Assembly (NCBI RefSeq): GCF_001295795.1
Contig: NZ_LJHY01000004.1
Span: 62,001 to 126,000 of the forward strand
Direction of reading: 5' to 3'
Length of the DNA stretch: 64,000 bases
Source: Novosphingobium sp. AAP83
GTDB lineage: Bacteria; Pseudomonadota; Alphaproteobacteria; Sphingomonadales; Sphingomonadaceae
Shown here: piece after piece, positions 27,367 to 37,215 of the stretch
Numbering within the stretch: position 1 is the stretch's first letter
Layout: each line of letters begins with the position of its first letter
The notes under the pieces: model-generated
Told to the model about the DNA's origin: nothing
The model's database searches: none
What the model saw: only the letters and a program-made list of their open reading frames with translations
Translations under genes and position numbers: made by a program

Positions 27367-28245
27367 ATGCAGGACATCGGCCAAACTCCGCGTGGGGAAA
27401 CCCCGCGCAGCGGAATGCGCACGCGAACCATCGCTGCGTTGATCGCTGGATGTGTGCTTGCGGGCGCTGCGGGCATGGCATGGCTCGGCTGGCGCAACGG
27501 CTTTGTCGATGTTGATCTGTCCGAAGGCGTGCCGCAACTGGTCACCGGCCCCACCACCGCCGCACCTGCGCCCACCCTGCCTGCCGATGAAACCGCCGCG
27601 CAAGTGCAACTGGCAAGCGCCGCCACCAAAGTCGCCCTGCTCGAACAGCGCATGGCCGAACTGAACCAGCAAGCCACCGCCGCCTCTGCCAACGCCACCC
27701 GCGCCGAATCGCTGCTCCTCGCCTTCGCCGCCCGCCGCGCGCTGGAACGCGGCCAGCCGCTTGGCTGGATCGAAACCCCCTTGCGCGCCCGCTTCGGCGC
27801 AACCCAGGGCGCTGCGGTGGATCGCCTGATCGCCGCCAGCACCTTGCCCGTCACGCTCGCGCAGCTTGGCGAACAATTCGAACTGCTCGCCCCGCAACTC
27901 GCCGGTGGCGCGCCCGATGAAGGCACATGGGACTGGCTCTCCCGCGAGGTCTCGAGCCTCTTCGTGATCCGCCACGACGATGCCCCATCCCCCGCCCCCG
28001 AAACCCGCCTCACCCGCACCCGCGCGTTCCTCGCCGGCGGCAAAGTCGAAGCCGCCATCGCCGAAATAGAACGCCTCCCCGGCAAATCCACCGCCACCGA
28101 CTGGCTGGCCCACGCCCGAGACTACATGGCCACCCAGCGCGCCCTCGACCAGATCGAAGCCGCCGCCCTGATGAGCGCACAACCGGTCACCGCACCAAGC
28201 GCCGCGCCCAGCCCGACAGCAGAGGCGTCTGACGGGGCGTTTTAA
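27367..28245 (+). CDS. Mitofilin/Mic60-like membrane protein
   Basis: The 292-residue protein has an N-terminal cytoplasmic tail, one membrane helix at about 21-44, a coiled-coil stretch with QLASAATKVALLEQRMAELNQQ, and a C-terminal domain ending in the mitofilin-like signature RTRAFLAGGKVEAAIAEIERLPG and ATDWLAHARDYMATQRALDQIE. Alphaproteobacteria keep a Mic60 homologue next to hemD, where it shapes intracytoplasmic membranes in phototrophs. This copy is short, with a reduced coiled coil. Co-transcription with hemC-hemD is likely. Function in this presumably non-phototrophic organism is unknown. Confidence 0.8.
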   Translation: MQDIGQTPRGETPRSGMRTRTIAALIAGCVLAGAAGMAWLGWRNGFVDVDLSEGVPQLVTGPTTAAPAPTLPADETAAQVQLASAATKVALLEQRMAELNQQATAASANATRAESLLLAFAARRALERGQPLGWIETPLRARFGATQGAAVDRLIAASTLPVTLAQLGEQFELLAPQLAGGAPDEGTWDWLSREVSSLFVIRHDDAPSPAPETRLTRTRAFLAGGKVEAAIAEIERLPGKSTATDWLAHARDYMATQRALDQIEAAALMSAQPVTAPSAAPSPTAEASDGAF

Positions 28246-28864
28246 GGGGTGGGCTGTCCGCTATTCGGCGTTAGCGATTAAAAGCTGCTGTTTAGGACAC
28301 GACGCCTGTGTGGACATTGTCTGCACCCCGCATAATCTCGCACAAGTCCAAAAACTGCAGTCATCCTGAAGTTCATTTGTCATCGCAAGCCGCCTCCCGT
28401 CGCCCCGTGCTTGACACGGGGCTTGGCTTTTCTTTGCGGCGCGCGTCAAGAAAAGTGGTTCGCGCAAAGACCGCCGAGGCCGCAAAGACATATCATGGGG
28501 CGGCTTTGTACACTCCCCACATCTCTGCGCGAAAACAAAAAAGTGGGCCCACGGTTCAAGCCCGGGGTGACGATGTGTGTGGGGGGGAGGGAGAAGCGTC
28601 TCGCCTTTCTTACCCCCCTCCCGCTTGCGGGAGGGGTTGGGGGTGGGTTTTCCGGCCTCTGAAACTTCACCCGGCCCTTTGCCAAAAACACAAAAAACCC
28701 CGCGCCTCCCCTTTCTTCTCCGCGTCTCTGCGTGAACCCGAAGCGCAACAAAAAGCCCCCTCCTCTTCAGAGGAGGGGGTTGTGGGTGGTGGCATTGGGC
28801 CGCAGCGGCTTGTGATTCAGCGCCACCCCCCGGCCCCCTCCTCTGAAGAGGAGGGGGAGAGCGA
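28246..28864. repeat. Gene-free region of stacked palindromic repeats
   Basis: The 619 bases between the convergent mitofilin-like and NmrA-like genes hold only repeats. There is a pair of GTGCTTGACACGGGG/CAAGCCCGGGGTGAC-type arms (about 28408-28575), a CGCGCAAAGACC...CTCTGCGCGAAA palindrome, a copy of the C-rich palindrome (28612-28648), a CTCCGCGTCTCTGCGTGAA arm, and two CCCCCTCCTCTNNAGAGGAGGGGG hairpins in inverted order (28756-28780, 28833-28857). I see no gene, although several open frames cross it. Confidence 0.75.
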
Positions 28865-29782
28865 TCAAACCGACCGCAGCATCTCCACATTATCCTCGAT
28901 CATCTGCCGCACCGAGCGCGCCTTGCGCCCTGTCAGCCGCTCGACATCATCGGTGCAGATTTCCAGAAATCCCCCCCGGATCGCCTGACCGAACGTCACC
29001 ATGTCATCGCTGTTCCACGGGATACCGCCCACTTCCAGATCGTCCACCGGACGACGCGGGATGCCCATGGCGTCGAAGATCGCGTATTGGCTCTCGTCAT
29101 CAATCGGCACAAATTCCAGCGGCTTGCCGATGATTTCTGCCATCAGCGCGGTCACCTCGCGGAAGGTCTGCAATTGCGGACCGGTGATGTTATATGTCTT
29201 GCCTTCGTGGCCCTCGCTGGTCAGCACCGCCACCGCGCTGGCGATGCAGTCATCACGCCAGACCATCGCCTCGCGGCCCTCGCCCGTATTGATCATCCAC
29301 TTGCCTGTTGGAATCACGTTGGGCGCGGTCATCAGGATCATCGCATCGGCATAATGCGCATCGCGTAGCATGGTCCAGGCAGCACCGCTTGCTTTGATCA
29401 GCGTTTCGGTTTCAATATGGTCGTGCCGCACTTCGGCGGGGTTGGCCGGATCATCGATGCCGATAAAGCTGGTATAGATCACGTGCCCCACACCCGCGCC
29501 CGCCGCCGCATCGATCGCCGCCTTATGCTGCACCACACGTGCGCCCACGCGGGTGCCCGAAATCAGCAGCATCTTGTCCGCACCCTGCACAGCGGCGGCC
29601 AGCGTTTCGGGCTTGTCGAAATCGCCATAGCGCACATCGCAGCCTTGGGCTGCGCGCTCGGCCAGCTTTTCCGGCTTGCGGGTGATCAGGATCAGGTCAG
29701 ACGCCCGACCTTGCGCGATCAGCGCGTCCGTCACGCCCCGGCCATAATTGCCCGAAGCGCCGGTGATAACGATCTTGCCCAT
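28865..29782 (-). CDS. NmrA-like NAD(P)-binding reductase
   Basis: I start at the ATG at 29782, giving 305 residues with the Rossmann motif GKIVITGASGNYGRGV. It has the atypical-SDR/NmrA layout: KMLLISGTRVG, GHVIYTSFIG, and NITGPQLQTFREVTALMAEIIGKPLEFV. NmrA-like proteins are either NADP sensors or quinone-type reductases. It follows the carotenoid-oxygenase-family gene with a two-base gap and is last in the long leftward lig operon. It may reduce an aldehyde or quinone made by that oxygenase, which is inference. Confidence 0.85.
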   Translation of the reverse strand: MGKIVITGASGNYGRGVTDALIAQGRASDLILITRKPEKLAERAAQGCDVRYGDFDKPETLAAAVQGADKMLLISGTRVGARVVQHKAAIDAAAGAGVGHVIYTSFIGIDDPANPAEVRHDHIETETLIKASGAAWTMLRDAHYADAMILMTAPNVIPTGKWMINTGEGREAMVWRDDCIASAVAVLTSEGHEGKTYNITGPQLQTFREVTALMAEIIGKPLEFVPIDDESQYAIFDAMGIPRRPVDDLEVGGIPWNSDDMVTFGQAIRGGFLEICTDDVERLTGRKARSVRQMIEDNVEMLRSV

Positions 29783-29784
29783 GG

Positions 29785-31263
29785 TCACAGCGCCTCCAGT
29801 TGCGCCTGAGCCACCCACCAGCCGTGCACTTGCGGGCGCAGGCGCGCGGGGATGTGCACTTTGGCCACGGCCCCTGCGCCGATGTTGCCCGCGTCTACCA
29901 CCCATGCTTCATGGATGAACTGGTTGTCGCCCGTTTGCTGGTCAACAATGAACACCAGCCAGCCGTCTTTCGCGGGATCAGCCGCGGGCACATGGACGGG
30001 TTCATTATACCCCGCCATCGGCGGCAGCGCCAGCGCGCCCGACACTTGCGGCGCAGGTGTGTCCATCCCGTCCAAACGCAACAGCATGTTGAAGCTCACG
30101 CCCACCGGCCCCGCAAACAGCGGCGGGCCTTGCAGCGCAGGGTTCATCGAAAGCATGAAGCCGAACGGATAGCGCTTGCCCTGGAACCTGGCCGGGATCA
30201 CCGGAAAATCGCCGGGCGGGCCGATGATCGTCTCGGTCACTTCGCCGCCTTCGCTGCGCGGGTCCACGGTCCAGCGGGTCAGCGCGCCGACCACGTCCTG
30301 CGGCCCCATGAAGATACCCGAGGGTTCGCGCACAAAGGCAAAGGCGTTGGTATTGTTCAGGCACGCATCGAAGTGCAGCATGCCGTCTGCATCCTCCCAC
30401 GCGTTCATCATATGATATGAATGGCAGCCCTTCGGCCCTTTGAACCACTTGATCTCGCTTACATCGCCATAGCGCGGCATCACGCCCAGCCATGAATCCA
30501 GTTCCGGCTCATGGTGCCAATGCTCCCCGCCCGCCTTCAGCCGGTCAAGGTCTGCCGTCGTCGGGTAAATCGGGAACAGCGCATAGTTCTCGCTGATCGT
30601 GAAATCGTGCATCATCGCGCAATAGGGCGCATCGAACCACTGCTCGCTCTTCAATGTGCCATCGGCTGCTACCACGCAATAGGCCACTTTGGTCGAAGCC
30701 TGCCCGTCGGCCTCATAGCCATAGAAGAACAGCTCACCCGTCGCGGCATCGATCCGCACATGCGCGGTCATCGTCTCGCTCTTCAGCGCACCGCCAAAGT
30801 CATACGATCCGATGGTCTCCAGCGTGATCGGGTCCACCTGATAAGGCCGCCCGTCTTCCTTCGCCATCAGCAGCCGCCCCGCGTGCCACACCGGCGTCGT
30901 ATTTGCCACGGTGCGGTCCACGCCAGCCACGCTGGCGTCATCGGTAAACGGATTGCGATACTTGCCAAACAGCGCCTTGCCCGCGGCTTTTTCAGCCAAG
31001 TAGCGCGCGGTTTCGACATACTTCTGCGCAAAGTCTGCGGTGCCATCGGCATTAAACGACAACCGGCTGACCATGCCATCGCCCGAAAGCGTGTGATCGC
31101 TATCGAACATCGGCGCAAAGGCGGGATCGGGCAAGGCGCGATAGAAACTGCCGCGCACTTCGGCAGGCAGATCACCCTCCACGCGTAGCCCGCGCAGATC
31201 AAACTCTTGCCCGACCGGCTCGTTCAGGCCCTGAAAATAGATCGACTGCGGAAACGCGCCCAT
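29785..31263 (-). CDS. Carotenoid-oxygenase-family (lignostilbene-type) dioxygenase
   Basis: The 492-residue protein is a carotenoid cleavage oxygenase: the beta-propeller family opening (LRVEGDLPAEVRGSFYRALPDP) and four candidate non-haem iron ligands, His168 (TAHVRI), His219 (MMHDF), His284 (CHSYHMMN) and His480 (QVHGWW). Bacterial members cleave stilbenes, isoeugenol or apocarotenoids to aldehydes. Because it shares an operon with ligABCJ, an aromatic substrate such as a lignin-derived stilbene or propenylphenol is more likely than a carotenoid. Start is the ATG at 31263; a TTG six bases earlier is possible. Confidence 0.9.
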   Translation of the reverse strand: MGAFPQSIYFQGLNEPVGQEFDLRGLRVEGDLPAEVRGSFYRALPDPAFAPMFDSDHTLSGDGMVSRLSFNADGTADFAQKYVETARYLAEKAAGKALFGKYRNPFTDDASVAGVDRTVANTTPVWHAGRLLMAKEDGRPYQVDPITLETIGSYDFGGALKSETMTAHVRIDAATGELFFYGYEADGQASTKVAYCVVAADGTLKSEQWFDAPYCAMMHDFTISENYALFPIYPTTADLDRLKAGGEHWHHEPELDSWLGVMPRYGDVSEIKWFKGPKGCHSYHMMNAWEDADGMLHFDACLNNTNAFAFVREPSGIFMGPQDVVGALTRWTVDPRSEGGEVTETIIGPPGDFPVIPARFQGKRYPFGFMLSMNPALQGPPLFAGPVGVSFNMLLRLDGMDTPAPQVSGALALPPMAGYNEPVHVPAADPAKDGWLVFIVDQQTGDNQFIHEAWVVDAGNIGAGAVAKVHIPARLRPQVHGWWVAQAQLEAL

Positions 31264-31320
31264 GTCCAAACCCTCACCCTAACGATTGTTACGGTGACTG
31301 TAGCGCCTTTCCGCCCGATA

Positions 31321-32112
31321 TCAAGCCCACCACCACGCCGTCGCGCGCATTTCGATGCTCACCCGTGGCGGCGCATCGGCAGGGCAGTCGGGCATGTCAA
31401 ACGCCACATGCGGCACATGGTGCGCACGCGCGGGATCGCTGTCGTTGGTCTTGAACAGCACCGCGTCATTGATCGTCAGATCGGGATACCAGTACCACTT
31501 GTGCGCCGGATTGTGCGCCACCACCAGCCCCTCGAACGACCACTCCGGCTTGCCCGCCTCGTCAAACACCGCATCGGCCGCAATCAGATCGGCGGCGGCC
31601 AGACTACGCGCATCGCACAGCGCCAGCGGCACATCCTGCGGCGGCGCGGAAATCGCGCGCCACACGTTGTAATGCGCCGACCGCGCATAGGCGCGACCGC
31701 CTGCCCCGCGCCCCGAAAACTGCGCGGCGGTCACATCCGAAATGTCGATATGCGCAAACCGCGCGGGCATCGAATTGTTGAGGCTGCCCGCCTTGCCCGA
31801 CCGTTCCGAAAAGCGCAGCACGCCGGGCGCACCCACATGCACAAAGTCCGCGCCCGTCACCGCCTGCACCAGTTCCTCGATCTCGCGCATATGCACCCGC
31901 GCCACTTGCTCGCGGTCGGCAAAGTCGGTGACAGCGCTGGTGTGTTGGAGAAGCTGGAAGCCCTCGCGGTCAATCGTCGCCCCCGCCGCCTGTGCATCGT
32001 GCATCACCATGGGCGAGCACACGATCTCGACCTCGTCCTTCTCATGTGCATTGGCATAGTAGCGTGGCCGTGCAAACTTGCGGCCCGAATAGGCAATCTG
32101 TGCTTCCATCAT
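31321..32112 (-). CDS. CmcJ/NvfI-family oxidoreductase
   Basis: The roughly 263-residue protein matches the CmcJ-like family, which includes the cephamycin 7-alpha-methoxylation protein CmcJ and fungal GA4-desaturase-like proteins. Segments seen are FAHIDISD (the usual HxD), NVWRAI..PPQDVPLALCD, WYWYPDLTINDAVLFKTNDSD and the C-terminal PADAPPRVSIEMRA. AAGGAGAG lies before the tandem ATGs at 32112 and 32109. It sits between ligC and the carotenoid-oxygenase-family gene. The likely HxD motif hints at non-haem iron oxygenase chemistry; the reaction is unknown. Confidence 0.82.
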   Translation of the reverse strand: MMEAQIAYSGRKFARPRYYANAHEKDEVEIVCSPMVMHDAQAAGATIDREGFQLLQHTSAVTDFADREQVARVHMREIEELVQAVTGADFVHVGAPGVLRFSERSGKAGSLNNSMPARFAHIDISDVTAAQFSGRGAGGRAYARSAHYNVWRAISAPPQDVPLALCDARSLAAADLIAADAVFDEAGKPEWSFEGLVVAHNPAHKWYWYPDLTINDAVLFKTNDSDPARAHHVPHVAFDMPDCPADAPPRVSIEMRATAWWWA

Positions 32113-32153
32113 GCTCTCCTTGTTCGCCCCGCTTTTGCGCAAGGTCCGGTCCT

Positions 32154-32190
32154 ACCCCCCTCCCGCTTGCGGGAGGGGTCGGGGGTGGGC
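32154..32190 (+). repeat. G+C-rich dispersed palindrome
   Basis: CTCCCGCTTGCGGGAG followed by GGGTCGGGGGTGGGC is a copy of the element also seen near 1507, 6511 and 28612. It lies between ligC and the CmcJ-like gene and could reduce readthrough from ligC. Confidence 0.7.
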
Positions 32191-32209
32191 AGTCACGCCG
32201 CCCGCAAAA

Positions 32210-33154
32210 TCACCCAGCCGCCAGTTGCTTCTCCAGCTCGCCCAGCACGCGATAGCAATCCAGCACTTGCGCCACCGAGCTGTTCGGCTCGCGCCCCTCG
32301 CGGATCGCCGCAATGAACTCGCGGTCCTGCAATTCGATGCCGTTCATCGATACATCGACGTTCGAAACGTCAATCGGCTCTTCCTTGCCGTTCACCAGAT
32401 CATCATAGCGCGCGATGTAGGTCGCGGTATCACCGATATAGCGGAAGAACGTGCCCAGCGGCCCATCGTTGTTGAACGAAAGCGAAAGCGTGCAAATCGC
32501 GCCCGTCTCGCTCTTCAACTGGATCGACATGTCCATCGCGATGCCCAGCTCCGGATGGATCGGGCCTTCCACCGCATTGGCCTTGACGATCTTGCCCGCC
32601 TGATAGGCAAACAGATCAACCGTGTGCGCAGCGTGATGCCACAACAGGTGATCGGTCCATGAACGCGCCTCACCCTTGGCGTTCATGTTCTTGCGACGGA
32701 AGAAATAGGTCTGCACATCCATCTGCTGGATGTTGAATTCGCCGCCCGTGATCTTGTTGTGCACATATTGGTGCGAAGGATTGAAGCGGCGGGTGTGGCC
32801 AACCATGCACACTTTGCCGGTTTCCTTCTGCACGCGCAGCACTTCTTCGGAATCCGCCCAGCTATCGGCCAGCGGGATTTCCACCTGCACATGCTTGCCC
32901 GCCTTCATGCAGGCAATGGCTTGGGCAGCGTGCATCTGCGTTGGCGTGCACAGGATCACCGCGTCCACATCATCGCGCGCCAGCGCTTCTTCCAGCTCGG
33001 TGCCGGAATGCTTGGCACCATACTTTTCCGCCACAGCTGCGGCCTGTTCCGCACGGCGGCTGATGATCGAGGTGATTTCCACACCGTCGATGTTCTTCAA
33101 ACCATCAAGATGCTTTTCGCCGAACGCGCCGGCACCAGCAAGGGCAATACGCAT
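32210..33154 (-). CDS. ligC: 4-Carboxy-2-hydroxymuconate-6-semialdehyde dehydrogenase
   Basis: The 314-residue Gfo/Idh/MocA-family protein matches LigC, the NADP-dependent enzyme that oxidises the ring-cleavage product of protocatechuate to 2-pyrone-4,6-dicarboxylate. It begins RIALAGAGAFGEKHLDGL (Rossmann motif) and carries EIPLADSWADSEE and the HHAAHTVDLFAYQAGK segment. Start at the ATG at 33154 with GGAG seven bases upstream. Context with ligA, ligB and ligJ supports the call. Confidence 0.92.
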   Translation of the reverse strand: MRIALAGAGAFGEKHLDGLKNIDGVEITSIISRRAEQAAAVAEKYGAKHSGTELEEALARDDVDAVILCTPTQMHAAQAIACMKAGKHVQVEIPLADSWADSEEVLRVQKETGKVCMVGHTRRFNPSHQYVHNKITGGEFNIQQMDVQTYFFRRKNMNAKGEARSWTDHLLWHHAAHTVDLFAYQAGKIVKANAVEGPIHPELGIAMDMSIQLKSETGAICTLSLSFNNDGPLGTFFRYIGDTATYIARYDDLVNGKEEPIDVSNVDVSMNGIELQDREFIAAIREGREPNSSVAQVLDCYRVLGELEKQLAAG

Positions 33155-33196
33155 GGGATACTCCATTCCTATCCTGCGGCGCCCTTGATGGGCGCC

Positions 33197-33592
33197 TTAA
33201 GTGACCAATTCGGCTTCAACCTCGTACCGCTCAACCAAGTCCAGCATCATCGCCTTGAAGTCTTGAAAGCCGGCGTCAACCTGATTGAGTGAGGTGATAT
33301 AAGCTGGATCATCAAAAACTATCGCTTCGAGCGGGAACTGCACCTGATGCCGTGCAATTCGTGCCCGACACGCCTCGAACGTCGTCTGCAACACTTGTGC
33401 ATCCTCGGCCCTCATTTCCAGATCGTCCTGCGCCAGCTTAACCATTTCCGTTAGGCATAGCCCAAGCTGGCGGCGATACGATCCATAGTCCTCTTCCCAG
33501 CCTTCATGGCGTAAATCACCAACTTGCCGTACCTTTGATGCAAGTCTGACCATTTCCTCCAAAACAGCGATAAGCAGCAAATGCTTGATCAT
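33197..33592 (-). CDS. Unknown 131-residue protein inside the lig operon
   Basis: I do not recognise this protein. It is predicted to be mostly helical, with KHLLLIAVLEEMVRLASKVRQVG at the start and many acidic and leucine residues, and no signal peptide beyond a weakly hydrophobic first ten residues. It lies in the same direction between ligB and ligC, with about 80 bases to ligB. By my count of positions 33241-33540 its G+C is about 53 percent, lower than the lig genes around it, suggesting later insertion. Whether it is expressed with the operon is unknown. Confidence 0.6.
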   Translation of the reverse strand: MIKHLLLIAVLEEMVRLASKVRQVGDLRHEGWEEDYGSYRRQLGLCLTEMVKLAQDDLEMRAEDAQVLQTTFEACRARIARHQVQFPLEAIVFDDPAYITSLNQVDAGFQDFKAMMLDLVERYEVEAELVT

Positions 33593-33673
33593 GACGCTTT
33601 CCTTTCGTTTCGACCAATCAGGCCGAAGGGTTTTTCCCCAAGGTGAGCGTCAGTCACAGACATTTAGGAAACC

Positions 33674-34930
<1,257 letters not shown>

Positions 34931-34934
<4 letters not shown>

Positions 34935-35956
34935 AGGCCCCTCTCCTTCAGCTTGGCATCAAGGCGCGGGAACACCCGGCGGGCGTTGCCCTCGAAAATG
35001 GCATGGCGTTCAGCGTCAGAGATATCCAGCGCATCAACATAGCGCTTGGTATCGTCGAAATAAAAGCCGGTGGTGGGATCGATCCCGCGCACCGCTCCCA
35101 CCATTTCGCTGCCGAACAGGATATTCTTGTTATCGATCACATCCGCCAGCAGATCGATGCCCGGCTGGTGATAGACACACGTATCGAAGAACACGTTTTT
35201 CATCAGGTGCGTATCAAGACCCGGCTTCTTCAGCATATCGGCAAGGCCGCGATAACGTCCCCAGTGATAAGGCACCGCGCCGCCACCATGCGGAATGATG
35301 AAACGCAAGGTCGGGAATTTGCTGAACAGATCGCCTTCCAGCAATTGCATGAACGCGATGGTATCGGCCGCAATATAGTACCCGCCGGTTGCGTGCATCG
35401 CCGGGTTGCACGATCCCGATACGTGGATCATCGCCGGCACATCCAGTTCCACCATCTTTTCATAGATCGGGAACCAGTATTCATCGGTCAGCGGCGGATG
35501 GGTAAAGCGCCCACCACCCGGATCGGGGTTCAAGTTGCAACCGATAAAGCCAAGCTCATTCACGCAGCGCTCAAGCTCTACAATGGAACTCGCCAGATCG
35601 GCTTCGGGCGATTGCGGCAACATGCACACGCCCGCAAAGATATCGGGATAAAGGCCCACAACGCGCGCAATCAGATTGTTGCAAGCCTGCGCCCACTTCA
35701 CCGCCACGGTCTGATCGCCCACATGCGGGGCCATCGCCGATGCGCGGGGGGAAAAGATCGTCATGTCCGCGCCGCGCTCTTTCAGCAGGCGCAACTGGTT
35801 CGATTCAATCGTCTCGCGGATCTCGTCATCCGAAATCTCGGGATAAGGCGGGCACTCGGTCCCCGCCTTGAACGCCGCCTTCTGCTTCTCGCGCCATTCA
35901 TCATGCGCTTTTGGCAGCACAGTATAATGGCCGTGGCAGTCGATGATCATGGTCAT
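34931..35956 (-). CDS. ligJ: 4-Oxalomesaconate hydratase
   Basis: The 341-residue amidohydrolase-fold protein is LigJ, which hydrates 4-oxalomesaconate to 4-carboxy-4-hydroxy-2-oxoadipate. It begins IIDCHGHYTVLPKAHDEW with the metal-binding HxH (His8, His10), and carries IHVSGSCNPAMHATG and FIIPHGGGAVPYHWGR. Length equals the SYK-6 enzyme. It overlaps the stop of the upstream reductase gene and the start of ligA, so translation is coupled. Confidence 0.94.
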
Positions 35957-36774
35957 GCGACTTCAGTCCTCTCAAGTTTGAAATCTATGGCTTTTCCAGC
36001 CTGCTCTCGCTGGCGTTTTACAGTGCCGCTGGTCATCAATGGATCAATACCCAGCCCAATCAGCGTCTTGGCAGACTCTTCCATTTCCGCCGCGCGCCGA
36101 AGCCCATGCGTCGTCATCCGCTCAACATTGTATTCCGCACGCACAAACCAGCTATCGCTCTTCTCGCTGGCATCCAGCGAAGACAGCACCTCATCCACCA
36201 CATCCGCCCGCGTTGCCGCCAGCATCATTTCTGCCGTCAGCGCTTCGATGCCTTTGACCATGATCGAACGGATCATCTTGATCGCGCTGGCACGGCCAAT
36301 GTCATCACCCACAACCCGCGTCTTGGTAAAGCCCGCCGCGCGCAGCATCGCTTCGGCCTGGCCTGCATGCTCACCCGAAAGCAGCAGCGGCACATTCATC
36401 CGCGCGGGATTGACCGGCGCGAGCACCGCCACATCCACGTAGCGCCCGCCCGCCGCCTCAACGGCCCGCGCCGCATCGCGCTTGGTATCAGGCGCCACCG
36501 AATTCATATCGCACCAGACTGCACCCGGCTTCAGCAAGGCGGCATAGTCCTGCGCCACTGGCAGCGCGGAATCTGCCGTGACCAGACAAAGCACGATATC
36601 GGCATCAGACAGCGCGCATTCCGCCGTCGCACAAGCCACAACGCCAGCCTCTTCCATCACCGCGCGGCGGGCCGGATTGATGTCAAACGCCAGCGCCAAA
36701 GCTTCCCACCCTGCCGCTTTGGCAAAAGTAGACCCGGCCTCACCGAAGCCAATCAAGGCGATTGTGCGTTCCAT
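35953..36774 (-). CDS. 6-Phosphogluconate-dehydrogenase-like reductase with DUF1932 domain
   Basis: The 273-residue protein starts at the ATG at 36774 and has the NAD(P)-binding motif IALIGFGEAGSTFAKAAG, the VLCLVTADSALPVAQ and PGAVWCDMNSVAPDTKRDAA segments, VDVAVLAPVNPAR, and a C-terminal DUF1932 helical domain (IKMIRSIMVKGIEALTAEMMLAATRADV). It overlaps ligJ and is the first gene of the leftward lig operon. It is not one of the named steps of the 4,5-cleavage pathway. A beta-hydroxyacid dehydrogenase acting on a pathway side product is possible. Confidence 0.88.
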   Translation of the reverse strand: MERTIALIGFGEAGSTFAKAAGWEALALAFDINPARRAVMEEAGVVACATAECALSDADIVLCLVTADSALPVAQDYAALLKPGAVWCDMNSVAPDTKRDAARAVEAAGGRYVDVAVLAPVNPARMNVPLLLSGEHAGQAEAMLRAAGFTKTRVVGDDIGRASAIKMIRSIMVKGIEALTAEMMLAATRADVVDEVLSSLDASEKSDSWFVRAEYNVERMTTHGLRRAAEMEESAKTLIGLGIDPLMTSGTVKRQREQAGKAIDFKLERTEVA

Positions 36775-36884
36775 AATGCACGGTCCTGCGTCGCCAATCC
36801 CGCCCCCGCAAATGCAAAGACAGCCAAAGCCATAAATTTTTGCAAAGCTTGGTGGAAAACAGCACCATCGGCGACCCCAACCAA

Positions 36885-37168
36885 CCACTCCCGCCTGCGG
36901 CAGGGGAGCGAGACTTAATGAGCCAAAGGCGAATTTAGTCGCAGCGGGGTAGGCGCTCCGGCATTGCAACGAAGTGCATGCTTGAGAGGTTGCAGATTTC
37001 GCGCAGAGACGCAGAGAAAAAGGTAAGACGCAGAGATGTACCGCAGGCCGCAATGCCACCCCCCAATCCAACCTCGCACCAGCCGCAACGACCCGAACGA
37101 ATGGGCGGCTTCGCCGTAAAACCCACCCCCTCCGCGTCTCAACTTGTTCTCTGCGCCTCTACGTGAAA
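36885..37168. repeat. Tandem repeat unit 1 with internal inverted arms
   Basis: This unit and the next (37216-37498) share most of their sequence at an offset of about 330 bases. Each starts with a C-rich palindrome, contains GCGAGACTTAATGAGCCAAA or its close copy, TTAGTCGCAGCGGGGT, a TTC-CGCAGAGACGCAGAGAA arm (36998-37018) and a matching right arm (37145-37168). The gene-free DNA from 36775 to 37526 is almost all this repeat. Confidence 0.8.
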
Positions 37169-37215
37169 TCCGCCACTCCCTCTCGTCCCGCGCCTGTCGA
37201 ACGAGCAAAAGCAAA

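Noticed and set aside
28246..28864. A CRISPR-like array from the stacked repeats
   Set aside because: The repeats are palindromes of different families without regular spacers of similar size.
35003..36442. A 479-codon open frame on the plus strand
   Set aside because: It is exactly antisense to ligJ and the reductase, both with clear homology, and its translation is Arg/His-rich like a shadow frame.
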